DNA of 64,000 nt from Phoronis australis (Eukaryota > Phoronida > Phoronidae): the NCBI GenBank assembly GCA_002633005.1, contig NMRA01000407.1, forward strand, positions 294,666 through 358,665. The letters are read 5' to 3'. The notes under the pieces are model-generated. The model had not been told where the DNA came from and searched no databases. It saw nothing but the letters and a program-made list of their open reading frames with translations. Below are positions 11,901-26,900 of the stretch, in pieces. The translations under genes and the position numbers were made by a program. Positions within the stretch are counted from its first letter, which is position 1, and each line of letters begins with the position of its first letter.

Positions 11901-14900
11901 GAAAATGTTCTGAACGAGATGAATATGAGACACATGAAAGGTGATAATTTAATTAATAAAGTAGTAAGTGAATTCTGAGTTATCATTGATATCAATAATA
12001 CTGAAAGGATGTAGTTTGAGTGGACAGTAAACATATTTTAATACTTCTAAATTCTGTGATGTCACGGCGTGGCTCAGTGATTAGAGCCGCGGACTCCCAC
12101 TTGGGAGACCCGCATTCAAATCCTGGCTTCACTGGCTGACTATGAGCATTGCACAAAGGTGTCTGTTATTCCTCTGAGTCTTAATAGTGAACGTGTTAAA
12201 GGGAGTGAGTGAGAACCTGGATATAATGTTGAAGCGATTTCTGAGGCTGTACTTAAAAAAAAATGTCTGGTGGCCAGGAAGAGAATTTCGTAAACAATTA
12301 CCATGTTCAATAACCTTTTGGATCTACTATTGTGGTCTTAGCTTGTAAGAAATATTTGCTGTGTTATGGGAATGACGCGTCTTGAATACCGAGATGAGAT
12401 CAACGAGGTATTTAGAAGCACTGACATGAAATGATTTATGAAAGTTTAAGTTAGTTGCCTAACTTTGTTTTCTACTTTAGGCTACACAGGAGACTGAAAA
12501 TAATGATAACTGATTTGAGTGCATGGCTGTTAACTGTGTACATTTCATATTTAAGGAGTTTGTTTTGACACACATGAAATTTTAAACGGATACACACATT
12601 TGAGAAAGAAAACCATCTCGAAGGAGTTACGTTAGCAGTGAAAGTTTTTTTTTATTGCTGTGTTGGTAGTAGGACCATCCTGAAATAGCACACCGTCTAT
12701 TTCATTCTACCGTATAGTATTTACCCACAATGCAGCCCAGCGGTCAAGCCCTGTTATTGCTTCTCCACCTGGATATGTACTGGTCACTATCTCTTGCCGT
12801 GAATATGAAATTTATCATTGTAATGCAGGCAAGCTTGAATGATTGCATTTTGAATTACTATGCTGACACCTTTCTACCAGTGCTGCATGTGTTTCCATTG
12901 TCAATCAACTTAGAAGTGCCTGACACTTTGAGAAGGAGGCCAGTCATACAATGTATTTTTACCTCTGTAAAGAGGAGAGTTCAACTGAGCATCGATCATT
13001 TGAGCTATGTTTTTTGTAGATCACAGCAATACCTTTGACCCCTGCATTTCTAAGGGCATTGTAGTTTGTTACCTGTATAACATCTATGTGTAGACTAGTG
13101 GCCGTGAGTTCTTTCCACACACAGACTTACCTTTAAACATGTTACTCCTTTAACGAGTTGTTGCTAGGTTTGAGGGCTGTGTGGACGCTATTAAAACTAG
13201 TGCAACTTGTCCCACTTGTGACCATTTAGTCCATCTTATCGCGGTAGGGTAACTTCTTCTAAGGTAATTTGCAACATTTCTTATTGCTGTGTGATCGCAA
13301 ACCTGGCATAAGGCAGAAGTAATTAACAGCTGGCGCTTATGTAGTTACTGTTTTCATCCGCCTCTGTTTTCACGTCGTAATCACATCAGTTCAAAGTTTC
13401 AGCGAATGCACAGAGCGACAATTTCCGCCTTGTGCTAATTATCATATATATGTGTGCAGCCATTCCGCTTAAAATGGAGCAAATTATACCAGTGCAAGTT
13501 GTTCTAGAGTAAGTCTCTGTGTGGACAGGACTTTAAATGAACTGACAGCATCTCTGCCGCAATGAGTTATGAAGACTTATTTGTTTAGTTACTGGGATTG
13601 GTAGCTGCATCTTTATTTTTATTCATCAACATTGCCAGATTTTAGTATGCCCTGGTCACAATAGCACTTTTGTTCTCTTTTCCATTGTAACTGGAGCGTG
13701 TCTTCATTGGTCATGTTCAGTCTACAGCCCTCACTATCTGTCCTGCTTTGGCTGAGTTTCCAAAGATTATCTTGTCTGTTAAAGGTCATTTGGTTGTTAT
13801 GCTATCCAGTTCCAGATTTTAATTATCTCTTTTATTATTGATCTAGCTGTATTTCTCCACAAGTTTTTTGCATGTGTTTAAAGTGATGTTATCCACAGTG
13901 ATGCATAAGGATTTCACGCTACCTTTAAACCAGGGACATGAGGATCCGGTCATTGGTCAGTATGGTTCTGGGCAGCCATCGCAACATCTTGGTTCTTCTC
14001 AAGATGTAGGTGAATAGAAAATGCAGATGATGCCATTTAACAAAAGTTGAAAAATCCCAGTTCCTGGCATTGTGCATGTAATGAAATGTAAGGTAAATTA
14101 GATTGCAAAAAACAAAAGTCTGTGTTCACAAAGCAGCCAGGGGAAAGTTATAAGTCAGGCTTTACAAATCAGTCAGGTGATGGTTGTAAGTCAGGTTTCA
14201 CAAAGGAGTCAGGGTATGGTTTTAAGTCGGGCTTCACGAAGCAGGTGATGATTGTAAGCCAGGTTTCACAAAGCAGTCGGGATGGTTGTAAGTCAGGCTT
14301 CACAAAGCAGTCAGGTGATGGTAGTAGGATAAGTCAGGCTTCTCAAAAGTGGTCAGGGGATGATTGTAATCACCTCTCATAGATCAGTTAGGGGACAGTT
14401 GTAAGTAAGGCTTCACAAAGCAGTCTGGGGACTATTGTAAGCCAGGTTTCACAAAAGAGTCAGGATATGATTGTGAGTCAGGCTTCACAAAGCAGTCAGG
14501 TGATGGTTGTAAGTCAGGTTTCACAAAGGAGTCAGGGTATGATTGTAAGTCAGGCTTCAGAACGCTGTCAGGAAAGGGTTGTAAGTCTAGTTTCTCAAAG
14601 GAGTCGGTGTATGATTGTAAGTCAGGTTTCACAAAGCAATCGGGGGATGATTGTAAGTCAGGCTTCACAAAACAGTCAGATGATGGTTGTAGGATAAGTC
14701 AGGCTTCTCAAGAGTGGTCAGGGGATGGTTGTAATCACCTCTCACACATCAGTTAGGGGACAGTTGTAAGTCAGGTTTCACAAAGGAGTCATGGTATGAT
14801 TGTAAGTCAGGCTTCACAAAGAGTAATAAAGATGTGATATCTGATGTAGACTTTATTCATCAATTAAATTACATTAAAAATGCATGTTATTGTACTTCAG

Positions 14901-17900
14901 GAACCTTTTAAGTCAGGAAAACTTCACAAAACAGTTCAGGGGACGATTGTAAGTCAGGTTTCACAAAGCCTCAAAGGATGATTGTATGTCACGAGACGGT
15001 TGTAAGTCAGGTTTCACAAAGTGGTCATGGTATGATTGTAACTCAAGCTTGTTTCTGCTTGGGTTATTTGTATTTAAGTTACGATATTTCAAAGTTTTCA
15101 AAGCCTTGCAATGTTTACAATAACTCTAGTTGTGAAACTTACCTGGATGAAAATAAATATCCTCTGTTCCACTTACATGTTTTTCAAAAAAGTTTGCAGA
15201 AATTACAGAAATGTGCTATTTAATAATGCCATTTATAGATCCACCACTCGACAATTCGCTTTGAAATGTTTTTTGCACGCTTGCCCTCTGACCCCATACT
15301 GTAGTTCAATTCCACTGTCCTCAAGTCTATGAGTCACTGGGCAGATTCTCTAAGCTATGAGTCCCATGTCTTGTCTGCCTGCTGGCCCAATTTATGTGGG
15401 CTCATGAACTAACCAACAGGTCAGGATTGTTTTAGAAAATACAGAATTTTGGCAAATATTGGAAACATGTTTCTCGATTCATTACAGTTCATGGCAAATA
15501 CTGGATGAAATAGTTGCTTTGTGCACTCTTGATTGTGTTGAATTTATAATGATCGCTAGCGATTACTCCCATTGTGGCAGAGCTGCAGTAAACTCTTACC
15601 ACTAGTTGAGGACCCAATATGGCCATCGACTGAAATTGTATCACTTGTCGAAAAAAATTTCGCCAAGTATGTTGCTCTGTCAGTAAGTTTTTTCTTGTTT
15701 GTTCGCATGATACAGGTCGCAATTTTCGTTCGATCATCACAAAATTTACACACAACACGTAGTTTTGGGCTGTAATTTTTTACGTACAGAGCTGAAAATC
15801 GGCATGATTATTGGACCAGATGTGCGATACATGTGTACCAGAAAACTGCTTACTTCCGGTTAAAGATGGCGAAAATATCGGCAATTGCGCATGCGCATCT
15901 CGATTTTGGGCTAAAAACAATTTCTCCGGTAAAAGGCTCATTATCGGACCAGTTCCTTCGAAGTTTTTCAGCTGTTAGTTTTTTATTACCTGCTATTATT
16001 CAAGGCTAAAAAACCGGAAGTTGCTTTCAAGGTGTCAGATCTGGCTCATGGTGACCCATTTTCTATGGTGCTGGGGTGCCATTTTAAACGGGAAGAGAAA
16101 AAATGTGAATTTTTGCATGTGGATTCTCTAAGGTATACCCATTCAAAAGAACTGGAACAATTTTTTTTCTCAGACTTACCGTTTTTGAGTTATTTGACTT
16201 AGAATTTCAAAAACGCAATTTCATTTTTTTTCATGAAATTTACGGAATGTCGCGAAACTAAGCAATTAGAGATAGAGTTTTGAACATTCTTTCAGAAGAT
16301 ATTTTCATTTTTGGATACCACGTCAACTTTTTGAATTATTCGAGTTTTTCTGGAAACGCTGTTCCTTTGTTAGCCGATTTTGCTGCACTGTTGTTGGTTT
16401 ACCGCCTACTGAACAAGACTAGCCTATTTCATAGTGATTTCTGACATCTATGTTCGTCATATGTATGTTATCATATGTTCATCATCGCCATCATCATCAT
16501 CATCATGTTGTTCATCATCGCCATCATCATCGTCATATCGTTCATCATCGCCATTATCATCGTCATATTGTTCATCATCGTCATCATCATCGACATATTG
16601 TTCATCATCGCCATCATCATCGTCATATTCGTCATCTTCGTCATTATCCTTATCGTCGTCTTTTCAGTTAATTTCGCCAAGTGTCGCTCAAGACTAGCCT
16701 ATTTCTTACTGATTTCTGACCTCTACGTTAGTCATAGGAATGTTATCATTACTTGTGTTGTTCATCGTCGCCACCATCGTCGTCATATCCATCATCTTCG
16801 TCATCATCTCTATCGTCGTCTTTTCTGTTAATTTCGCCAAGTTTCGCTCCTTGGAACGCTTTCATTTTTATCTTTTTTCGTGAAAGATTTAGCATCAAAT
16901 TTATTCTTTTTCCATATTCAAGTTTTGTACAACAGATACCCTCAGACCATATTTTGAAAAATATGGGCTTTCACAACAGTGTTTGAAGCTCTTGAAAAAA
17001 ATGAAAAACTGACATTTTATGCAAAATTGTTGAGATGTTACCGGAACCTTTCCAACTTATTTTGAGAGGATTTTGTAATGGCTGTTTCAGTGCGGGAGTT
17101 GCACTTTCCCAATGATGTAAAATCTGCAGAATGGGGGGTTGTGGTGTCAGTGGGAAAGTGGCAACATTTCAACCGTTCTGCGCTACAGTATCTTTATAAC
17201 TCGTGCAAAAGCATTACAGAATTTATCTGGATAAAAGAAAAGTAATTTCATCTTGTCTGGTCAAAGTTGAGATTGGATCAAGCAGCAGTCCTTCCGTGTT
17301 CACCCTGTGCTTGGCATGTCATGACTATGATGGGTATTGTTGCTATTCCTTTTTCTTGTTAAAGCAACCAGCTGCTGAATTATGATAGTGCCATGCCATG
17401 AATATCTAAGTAATAAGGACAAGTGTTCTGTACTTGTCAGCTACTGCAACAGTACAAGACAAAAGTAATCCAAGGAAATTCTGTATTCTGTCATGACTAC
17501 TAATTCCGTTAACGTAAAAATAGGCGACATCGTTCTAGTTACAGAACGGCTTAGCCGCCATACTTTCCTGTTAATTCTCTTTCATTTTTGGTCATGAGGG
17601 AAGTTATGGTGAACTTAGCTTTTGCTGAGACATCCTGGCGGGGGAATTCCAAGTCATAATGTCTGAATACTTTTGGCTTGCACTATATGCCATGTTGTCT
17701 GTACCTAATACTGAGGTGATGTTTGTGTTCCTATTCTTGACACACTCATCACGCTATCCTTAGAATTACTGTTTTGAGATGGAAAAGTCGTTGTGTAAGC
17801 TGCTTTGAAAATATGTGTTACTTTCCGCACTCACCCACTCACTGTTTTTTAGTTACATAAGTTGACTCTTATTTGCTTCGAACTTATGTGTTGCCAAGCA

Positions 17901-20900
17901 GTATGGAAAATTCCCATTTTCCTCCAAGCTCCTCCTAAAGTGCCTTCACTGCAAATGCTTGTTAGGCTGTTGCATTATTGGCATCAAGTTCAATCAAATT
18001 TTGAGTTGTGCGGAAAGCATCAAAATACTTTAAGCTGACGTGTGGTTGAACTGTTGTGAGATATGCCAAGCACCCATCCATGATGTAAATTCAATTTGAC
18101 TAGCACTGGATTGACTGCAGGAATTCTAAGATGCAGTCTCACCTTTGGTCATTGTGATACTATGTATCATTCTACTTTGGCTTAGTCAATAATATTTGGA
18201 ATGCCAAAAGCCTGAATTAGCTAGTGATTTACATTACTTATCAGTTTTAGGTTTTGCTCATGTGACAAGTACCTTGTTTTGTTTGCCCAATGGTTTAATC
18301 CTTTAACCCAAAGGACAACTGTGCTTTGTGCACAAGTGAACACCATGAGTATAGTTGAATGGTCTTTAGTCCAAATTTGGAGAACCTGGATGACCTGGGG
18401 ACATTTAATAACATTTTTACCTCTTTAATTTCTTTATTATATATATATATATTCCTGTGATAGTGTGTAATTAATGAATTTCACAAAAGCATTTTGTATG
18501 TGCCTTTTCACCTGTGTCTAACTACCATACTTGATTTGTCTATCATAGTCTGCGTGTGTAACTGATCTGCCAGTAATAGCTATATTTTTTAATTAAAAAA
18601 TATACAACGTAGACAATGCATTAATATGCTGTCCATTTCATTTTTTTCATCTAGTTTTGCTCTCTAGAGTCCGTTTGCAAGTTCTTGGAAGATTCTCCGC
18701 CACCGAATTCTGCCAAAACTGAAAGAAACCAAAGGTTTTGTTAATTAGTTCGGTATTTGATCATGGCATAACTACGTCAAATAGTCTGAATTATTTGAAG
18801 TGTTTTGTCTTTGGAGTGTCTCCGGATAAAAATAATCATTGAGCATGCGTCATAAACCATTTCTGTTCCTCAGTAGTGCTGCATCTGGCTGTGTGACCCA
18901 CTAGACAGTGCTGATGTTTCAGATAGGCCATAATCCAAGCAGTTCTAAGAATAGACCATCTATTATAGATGTGTTGGAGCACTACTTGGCCTGTATACTT
19001 GTGCCAGTTGGGTGAGCCTGAACAGCAATCCTGTCTGACAGTTTAGGTAGAATCTCCAGTAAGATGGAATACACAGTGCTGGCAATGCTGCAGAATGTAA
19101 AAGTTGGAGTTTTTTTGGAGAATTCCTATGCTGGTTTATAATTTCCATAAGTCATGAGATCATGATCATGATTGTTGAAAGACCAGTCTGGACCAGTTCC
19201 CAGTTGGCAAGTCTGTTGCATGTTGGTATCTCACTGGGGTCAGTCTGACCTTTCTTTTATTGTATATGGATACAAATGTCTGGTCAATAAAGGGCACCTT
19301 GGTGCTCTTGGACCATTTAACCCCTCATTTCAATGTCACAACTTTTTTTGGCTAGTGAACAGGCACAGCTAATCATACCATTTCAGTTTTCTGCCTTTTT
19401 GTATTTTCACAAGCACTTTTTGTTATCAAAGCCCTGCAATGATCCAAAACAGGCATGACTACTAGACAATTTATTTTTTGTTATTTAGAAGTCATTAAAG
19501 CAACCACTTAAGATGATTTCAAACCGTATTTTGTGACCTCCATTCTAACTTATAAATCAAAAGAACAGGCTATTAGTCCACCAATAAAAGTATGTGTTTT
19601 CTGAAAGAAAAATGACCAGAGATTATAAAATTATGTTTTATAGTTATGTGCCATTATTATTGTTACATTACTAACTTTTTAAAGTAAAAATTTTATTTTT
19701 AAGAAAGGTTCATTCATGGCAAAAATTTTTCGTGGTCGATTTTAATGAAGACTTTTTTAAATGAAAACTAAACAATTCACCTCAAAAAAGCTGTTAGGAA
19801 TTTTTGATGTTTTATTTTATGTGCCATTATTCTTATTACGTTACCTACTTTTTAAAGTCAAAATTTCATTTTTAAGAAAGGTTCATTCGCAGCAAAACAT
19901 CCTCTTGGTCGATTTTAACGAAGACCTTTTTAAATGAAAAATTCACAATTTACCTCAAAAATGCTGTTAGGAATTTTTGATTACTCCTTTGGTTTTATTT
20001 CCATGCCAAGTTAACTCACAAAATGTAAGGTATTTTTGTAATAAATACGGTAGCAGTCGTATGCGTCTACCTTTCGGTGCGCAGAACTAGGTGTTTAAAA
20101 GGAAAACCCTTACAGCGTTTTTGAGACTAGAGAATAAATATTAAAATTGGAAAGTTTCAGTGAAATTCACTGAACCGTTTTCAAGAATTCATGTTCCAAA
20201 GTGCAAATCAAATCAATTTGCCGAAGCCAAGTGAAAGCCGAAAACTGAAGGTTTTCCGATTAATTATTTGATGAAAACTTGCTTTTGGCCAATGTAACTT
20301 GTACATGCTATTGGCTTGTTAACTATTTGAACATTCACTCGTAATGTCAACTGAATTGGCAGTGTGTAATTAACTTAATTGTCACTAATTTTGTGAAGTC
20401 TGCTAACAAGAAATCGAGTAAAACTGGTTAAGGGGAGGAGTTTACCTCTTGACCTATTAAAATAGGTCAACTAGTACTAGTACACACCACATGCCGAAAC
20501 GTATGCCGGGAGGACTGAAAGAAACCAAGCACCAAGTGTAGAATTAAGATCGAGTATCTGTGGTTAAAGTGCGCCGTGAGCACCAGGTCGAAACAGCGAA
20601 ACGTCAGATTACCAGTGAAATGAATGAATTTAGGTGAGGATGTATCTTTTTCCACAATTTGCTGTGTGATATGCCAGACGCCGTGCAGCAGCTCGGTGCC
20701 TTCGTCATAACATTATCAACGGTCGAATGTAGGCAAACATGCCACTCACTTAGGATCAAAAATATGTTATGCCTTGTTATGTTTTCCACAGCATCTTTCC
20801 ATGCTATGTTCACCTCGTTAACTCACTCATCATGGTTTGTAACCTTTGACCTTGGATACAAAGTAAACAAAGTTTCAAGTCAAGTCATTTTATTTATAGT

Positions 20901-23900
20901 CGGTTTGTCAAACAAGGAGAAAACAGAGAGGCTAAATGAAGATAAGGTATTTTGCTTGACATATATGAAATATTGTAAAAATGGCCAATTTTTGTGAATT
21001 AGGTTTGAGATATCCTTAATTGAGATAACATATTCAGTTGTATTTTGTTGTGCAAAGTTTTTATCACTTACCAGTTTTGTCGTGTTTAATATGTCGCGGT
21101 AATTCTGCCCCTATTTGGCACACAATCTGGCTGACAAGTGAAATTTCATTTTTACAGTTTTTTCCATAAAAGCATAGACTGAGAAAATTTTAGTCTATGT
21201 TAAGCCTGGTTTGCACTGTGTAGATGCAATAAATAGACAATCCTACACTCGTCTTCGGTTTATGACATGGGCACAACCTCTTGGAAATTTCGGTAAATCC
21301 CGAGGCTTGCCGAGGGGTTTTGACGAAATTCTAAAAGGTTTTGCCCTAGTCATAAACCTGAGGCGAAGAAGTTGTTTGCATGTCCTTTCGACTGGTAGTA
21401 CGTACCTGTGTTTCAATGACTTGGTAAGGCTTGGGGTTGCAGTCCACAAACTGGCTTGACCTGCTGGTTGTTACACTTAGACATTTTTCACTTTCAACTA
21501 ATTATGTTGTCTGGCTTCATGAATGTTAAAAGAAAAACCTGCCCTATCTATTTTTACAGTGAACTGTGAAGGCTCTGTGTTAGTTACAGTTGTGACACTG
21601 GATTTGTCAATTGTAACCTTGTCACCTTCACGGAATTCTGGCATTGTTTGGTTGTTGGTATTAGTGTTTTGCTGATGTAAGGCGTGTGGATTTCTACGTC
21701 GCACTACTTTGCGATTCTCCAAGTAATATCAAAAAAGTTCCGTAGTCAGTGTTATTAACCATTGATGTCGTAACACATTCTGGGTCATGAGAGAAAACAG
21801 TATTTGGTAAAGTGTCCATTATTTACAGCAACATAATCAGCCTTTGAAAACAGAAAATGACAATTCTAACAATTAGTTTTGTGCAAAGTGAGTGAACTTG
21901 CTGTAATGTTCAGCCAAGTGTTTGTGCCTTATGCAAAAGTAGAGGTTTGGTTCATTATGATATGTATATGTTCACATGTGACAGCGCTACTTGTGTAAAA
22001 CTATGAAAGATGACTTTTAAACTATAAAAAAGTTGAAAGGATTGAGTAACAGGGGTCCAGGATACGCAGAAACTAGGGGGATGAATGGAATTGTTGAAGC
22101 TTTAGGGGTCGGGACAGCAGGGGAGAGAGAGAAAGGTGAAAATGTTTTTTATCTTTCACAAGTCGTTATGTGTAGTTTCAGTACTAGGTTCCTGTGGTGG
22201 AAAGTTGCTAATGTTTTAGCTAGACGAGTGTTCCTCAAGGGACTCATTTTCGCCAGCAGTTAGTTTTGTTTGGACCTCACCACCAGAATGCTTTTAAGCC
22301 AAAATGGGTGACAAAACACATTTTCCTCTGGGGTAAATTGATCAATAGGATGATAAACAAAAGCCTCTTAACCCCTGCACATGTGTGTGTCCTTTGAAGA
22401 AAGTCACCTGGCTATAGAAGTCTCTAATTAGCACCTTAAGCTGTTTTGGGGTCCCTAACTCAAAGCACCAACAAAAGTATTGTTTGTGCAAAATTGCTGG
22501 TGAAAATGCATATATGAATTCGATAAGCCTGCCTCAGAATGACATCTAAATACCTCAGGCAACTTTTAACCACACTTTAAATGAAAAAATTGTTATTTTT
22601 TATGAATATAAATACAGTTTGAGCAACTGTGAGCTTATGAAATTGGAGCCCATATATTTTGGTTAACAAGACAGTTTAAGAAATCATTAGTAATTGGAAA
22701 AACGAGTGAGTTAAGCACTAAAATGTATTACAAGCACCGGTAATTAACTTCTAAATTAGCCCCTTTAATTAGATGTCACGTAAACCTGAAAGTCTGTAAT
22801 CAAGTGGCTCATCCATAATTTAGTTTTGAACTGAGGACACTAATTGTAAGAGAGGGATATTGACATAATTATCACAAATGTGCTATTCTTCCACAGCTGG
22901 CCTCCAAGCCATCTGGGTACATCATCACTTGGCTGCAGCCACTGGCCCCTCTGGGATTTCTTTGTACTGGATGCACCAAAGTTCTGTGTCTGGTCTGGGT
23001 TTTGGCATCTCAGTCAATATGTGGTCACACCATCTGCTGGGTGGAGTTCAGTGAAATTGTTAATTGTTTTTTGTATTTTTTTTTTTGTTCTATTATTAGA
23101 ACCACAATAATACTCTCATTATAACTCCAAAATGATGCAGATAAACATTCATTTAATTATTGTACTAGAATTATACATGTCTGTCTTTACCTTCCTGGCA
23201 AATCGTGAATTGACTAAGGTTAATTTGAAAACTAAATGTTAACTGGCTAATCCAAACACTTTCCTGACTATATAGGTGCTAAAAGGACATTTGTCTGACA
23301 TTAGTCCCATTTAGACATCAACTTTTGGCCCGGCTGGCCGTTTACACACACAACTCACTAACTATGGAAAGACCGAAGTTATAGGCTGGAGAGTCGAACG
23401 CACATGCGCAGGTTTACAAATGGCGGGAGTTGCAAAAACAGAGAACCTGTATGTAGGTCATTGCACAAGCGTAGTTTCGCGTTTAGACATATAATTGGCA
23501 AGGAGCAAGTTGATCAAGCGCAAATTGCTCTACCTCACAAATGGGTGGCAAAAGTTGTCACCGCTTGTTACCGCGGTGTCAGTTTTGCTCCAGGTCAGTC
23601 CTGTTTACAAACATACTTGGGCTAGAACATCTTGTTCCATGTCAGCTGATCTGTGTCAACATTTGTAGTGTAAATGGCACTTTTGTTGGTTGACAGTGGA
23701 TGTGAATTAAACCTGCTCACTTCAATATACATTCCACTCTATACAGGCCAAGGGAAAGTACACCCCTGTTGACTTGCTTGCATAAATTCATTAAATCTGA
23801 ACCATTTCAACCTGCATGAAAGTTAACTGTAATCATTGGTACTGGTGCAACACCATCATGGGGTTATCAATTTAATCTCATACAGGCATGATAGTACCTG

Positions 23901-26900
23901 ATAGTAGGTATGTAGTTATAGGGACAAGGCTGGTAGTTGTGAGTGCACCCAGGTGAAACATTCTTGTCAGTATTACCCCCAGTTATTAACAGAGGCTATA
24001 AAGCTGTTATTCAGATCAATAAACCCATTGGAAATCTGTCCACTTCATTCTGCGATCAATAACTCTTCATCTGTGTCAGGTGCATGTTTTAGTTAGTTTC
24101 AGCTTTCATTAAAGCTAGCTCTCACCCACCATCATTTTTTACTTAGGAACTGACCATGTCAATCCCTAATGTTGAGATCAAATGCATTCTCTGTAGGAAA
24201 AGGTTCTTGAAAGCATTCTTTAGCCTTTCATCTGCTCAAATGGAGACTCTGTTGTGTTCAATGTGTTTAATCTATTGGTTGCTCCAGATAGCAACATCTC
24301 ATTTGGATGTAATTGATGGTGTGGTGAGAGAATGGCTTGCATTTTGACTTTACCCTGCAATCATCCTTTATGCAAAAGTTTTCATTTGCTGAAACAAATG
24401 GAATGCACTAAAGCTTCTGATAGCAGCTCAGGTGTTTATTGATTTCACTCCAGTTGAGGATTGCCCTTAGACCAGGGAAATGTACTAGTTATTAATTTGG
24501 TCAAAACTTTGATGACAAACATTAAGAAATTGCCTTTGCCAACCATAGAGCATGCTTATTGTGAAGACTTCACTTGTATGGTAGACCTCCCATTCTTTAT
24601 ACGCAAATTCATTTTCATTCTTACCGCTTTGTTATGGTACTAGGCTGGGTAAGAGCCAAGGGTTCATGACTTCATCCACACCCTACTGTGTTTTCAATGG
24701 GTTTCCCAGGGCTTGGAATTTTCCTCTTTTATGAGGATTTCTTATTACTTGGCGGAATTCTTCGAATTCCGACAAGTATGTTGCTCTGTCAAGTTTTTTT
24801 TTTTTGTTCGCACTCTACAGGTCGCAATTTTGGTCCGATTTTCACGAAATTTGCACACAACGTGTAGATCGAAAAGTCCTAGAAGCCTATTGTTTTTGAT
24901 CATGATCGGATACAAAATGGCGGACGTGGCGGCCATTTTGTATCCGATTTCACAGTCAAATACTCGTAGAGGCCGCATTTTTCAACCTACAAGGCTGAAA
25001 ATCGGTACGAATATACTACAATTTTGCAGAAAATCGTTGACTTCCGGTTAAAGATGGCTGAAACATTGGACGTGGCGCATGCGCACCCCGAAATATGGCC
25101 AAAAACGTTTTCTCCTGTAGAGGGCGTATTTGCAAACCAATTACTTTCAAACTGGTCACGTGTTTGTTGAGTTTAATAAGCTTTTATAAAAAATTATTGA
25201 ACCGGAAATCACTTTCAAGATGGCGGCTGTGGGGCATGTTCACACGGTTTCAATCGCCCTGGTGTCGCATTTTTTATGGGAAGAGCAAATGACGTGAATT
25301 TTTGCATGTGGATTCCTTGAAGTATGGCCTTTCAAAAAGTCTGCGAGAGCGTATTTCTCAGACTTACCGTTTTCGAGTTATTTGCCTTTGAATTTCAAAA
25401 AAACGACAAATTTTTAATTTTCTCAAAAAATTTTTGGATTTTTGCCAAACTACCACTTTAGATAGAGTTTTGAACTGGCTTTCAGGAGATATTTTCCATT
25501 TTGCGCTACGACGTCTACTTTTTGAATTATTCGAGATTTTCGGATACCGTTGTTCCTATGCAAGCGCGCAGGGGGCTGGCTTTCAGTTCACTTTGTTTTG
25601 GTTATGTCTGCACAAGTTAACAGAGAGTTGTGACCCCGACTGACCCAGGTAGCACTGTCGTACTGTAGACTGGAATTCCAGGCTAAATACTATTGTAAAC
25701 ATAACTTTGCTCTGCAGACTGTCACATAGTGCCACCTATTTTGGATTGCGGGAACAAAGCATGGCTCGTCCGTCATGTTGTGCTATCTATTGTTCTTTAT
25801 TGTAGTGCATTATATGCTCTCTATTTGATTTCTTCGCTAGTCACATGAATGTTACCGTGTTATTCATTATTGCCGCCTTGATCGTCATGATTGTCGTCGT
25901 CCTCCCCATTGTCGTCTTTCGATTAATTCCGCCAAGTGTCGCTCCTCCGAGCGCTCTCGTTTTTTGATTTTGACTTGGTCTTATTTGATTTCCAGTTTCC
26001 GCTTTAATTTTTCATCTCTTGTCTTTAGTTTGACTTTATTCATGCAAAAATGTTTGTGTTAAATTTTACAACACAAAGAATTTCTATCACGCAAGCCTAT
26101 TTATTTGTGGAACGGTACATCACCTGGAATGTTTTCCTCGTGTTTGTTATTGGTCATTCGAAGCCCTGGTTTCCCACACACAGCCTATCAACAACTTGCA
26201 CTAGTGCAACTTACTCCACTTTTAAGTGGAGCGTACACACACGCACACATATCCAATAATTAGGGTTAGGGTAAGGTGAAAGTTGTCGCTCTGCGTGAAT
26301 ACCTAAAGCGAGTATGGCACGCAAAAGAAAACCTGTCTGCATTAACAGATAATTACTTCCGCCCTACCCCGCTTTTGGGGCCACACATGGATTATATGTG
26401 GCGCAAGTTATGCTAGAACAAGTTACCCCACCTGAATGATGTGAAGTACCGTAATCGTTCGGGTTAACGCCCATGCTCAGTTAACCGCCTATCCCCGACT
26501 TTAAGTGGATTTTCGATTTAACCGCCCACTGCTCGGTTAAGCGCCCCCCTGTGATTTTTGAAGATTTCCAGTTAAGCGCCCACCTCTCGGTTAAGCGCCC
26601 ATCCCCGACTTTTAAAGAATGAAGATTTAGCGCCTAGTGCTAAGGAAATGCGCGATTCCCCGACTTTTAGAAAAAGATCGATGATCACAATGAGTGCAAC
26701 GACCCCGGGACTCCGAGACAGTGGTTTAGCAATCTGAATTACAATACAGGTAACGAGTTATTGTCTTGGGTCATGAACTCACTTCAAAATATAATACTTG
26801 AACCTTTTTGTCACTTTATTTTCTTCCCTTGTTTGCAAAGTTTAAGAATGCCGGCGGCGTCAAAGCCTCCGCTTTCAGCGACTTTGTCTGCCGCGCTGAG

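Noticed and set aside
11660-12034. 124-codon minus-strand frame
   Set aside because: Composition is low in charged residues and typical of AT-rich noncoding DNA. No homologue recognised.
13140-13545. Possible TIR element marked by TGTGTGGAC and AGTGCAA-TTG motifs
   Set aside because: On checking, the shared motifs are in direct, not inverted, orientation, so terminal inverted repeats are not shown. Similar motifs near 5342, 23510 and 26195 suggest an old repeat I could not delimit.
14122-14697. Open frames on both strands over the 36-bp array
   Set aside because: They arise from a tandem unit divisible by three, not from a gene.
16434-16831. Ser-, His-, Ile- and Met-rich frames
   Set aside because: Translations of a CAT/CGT microsatellite in several frames.
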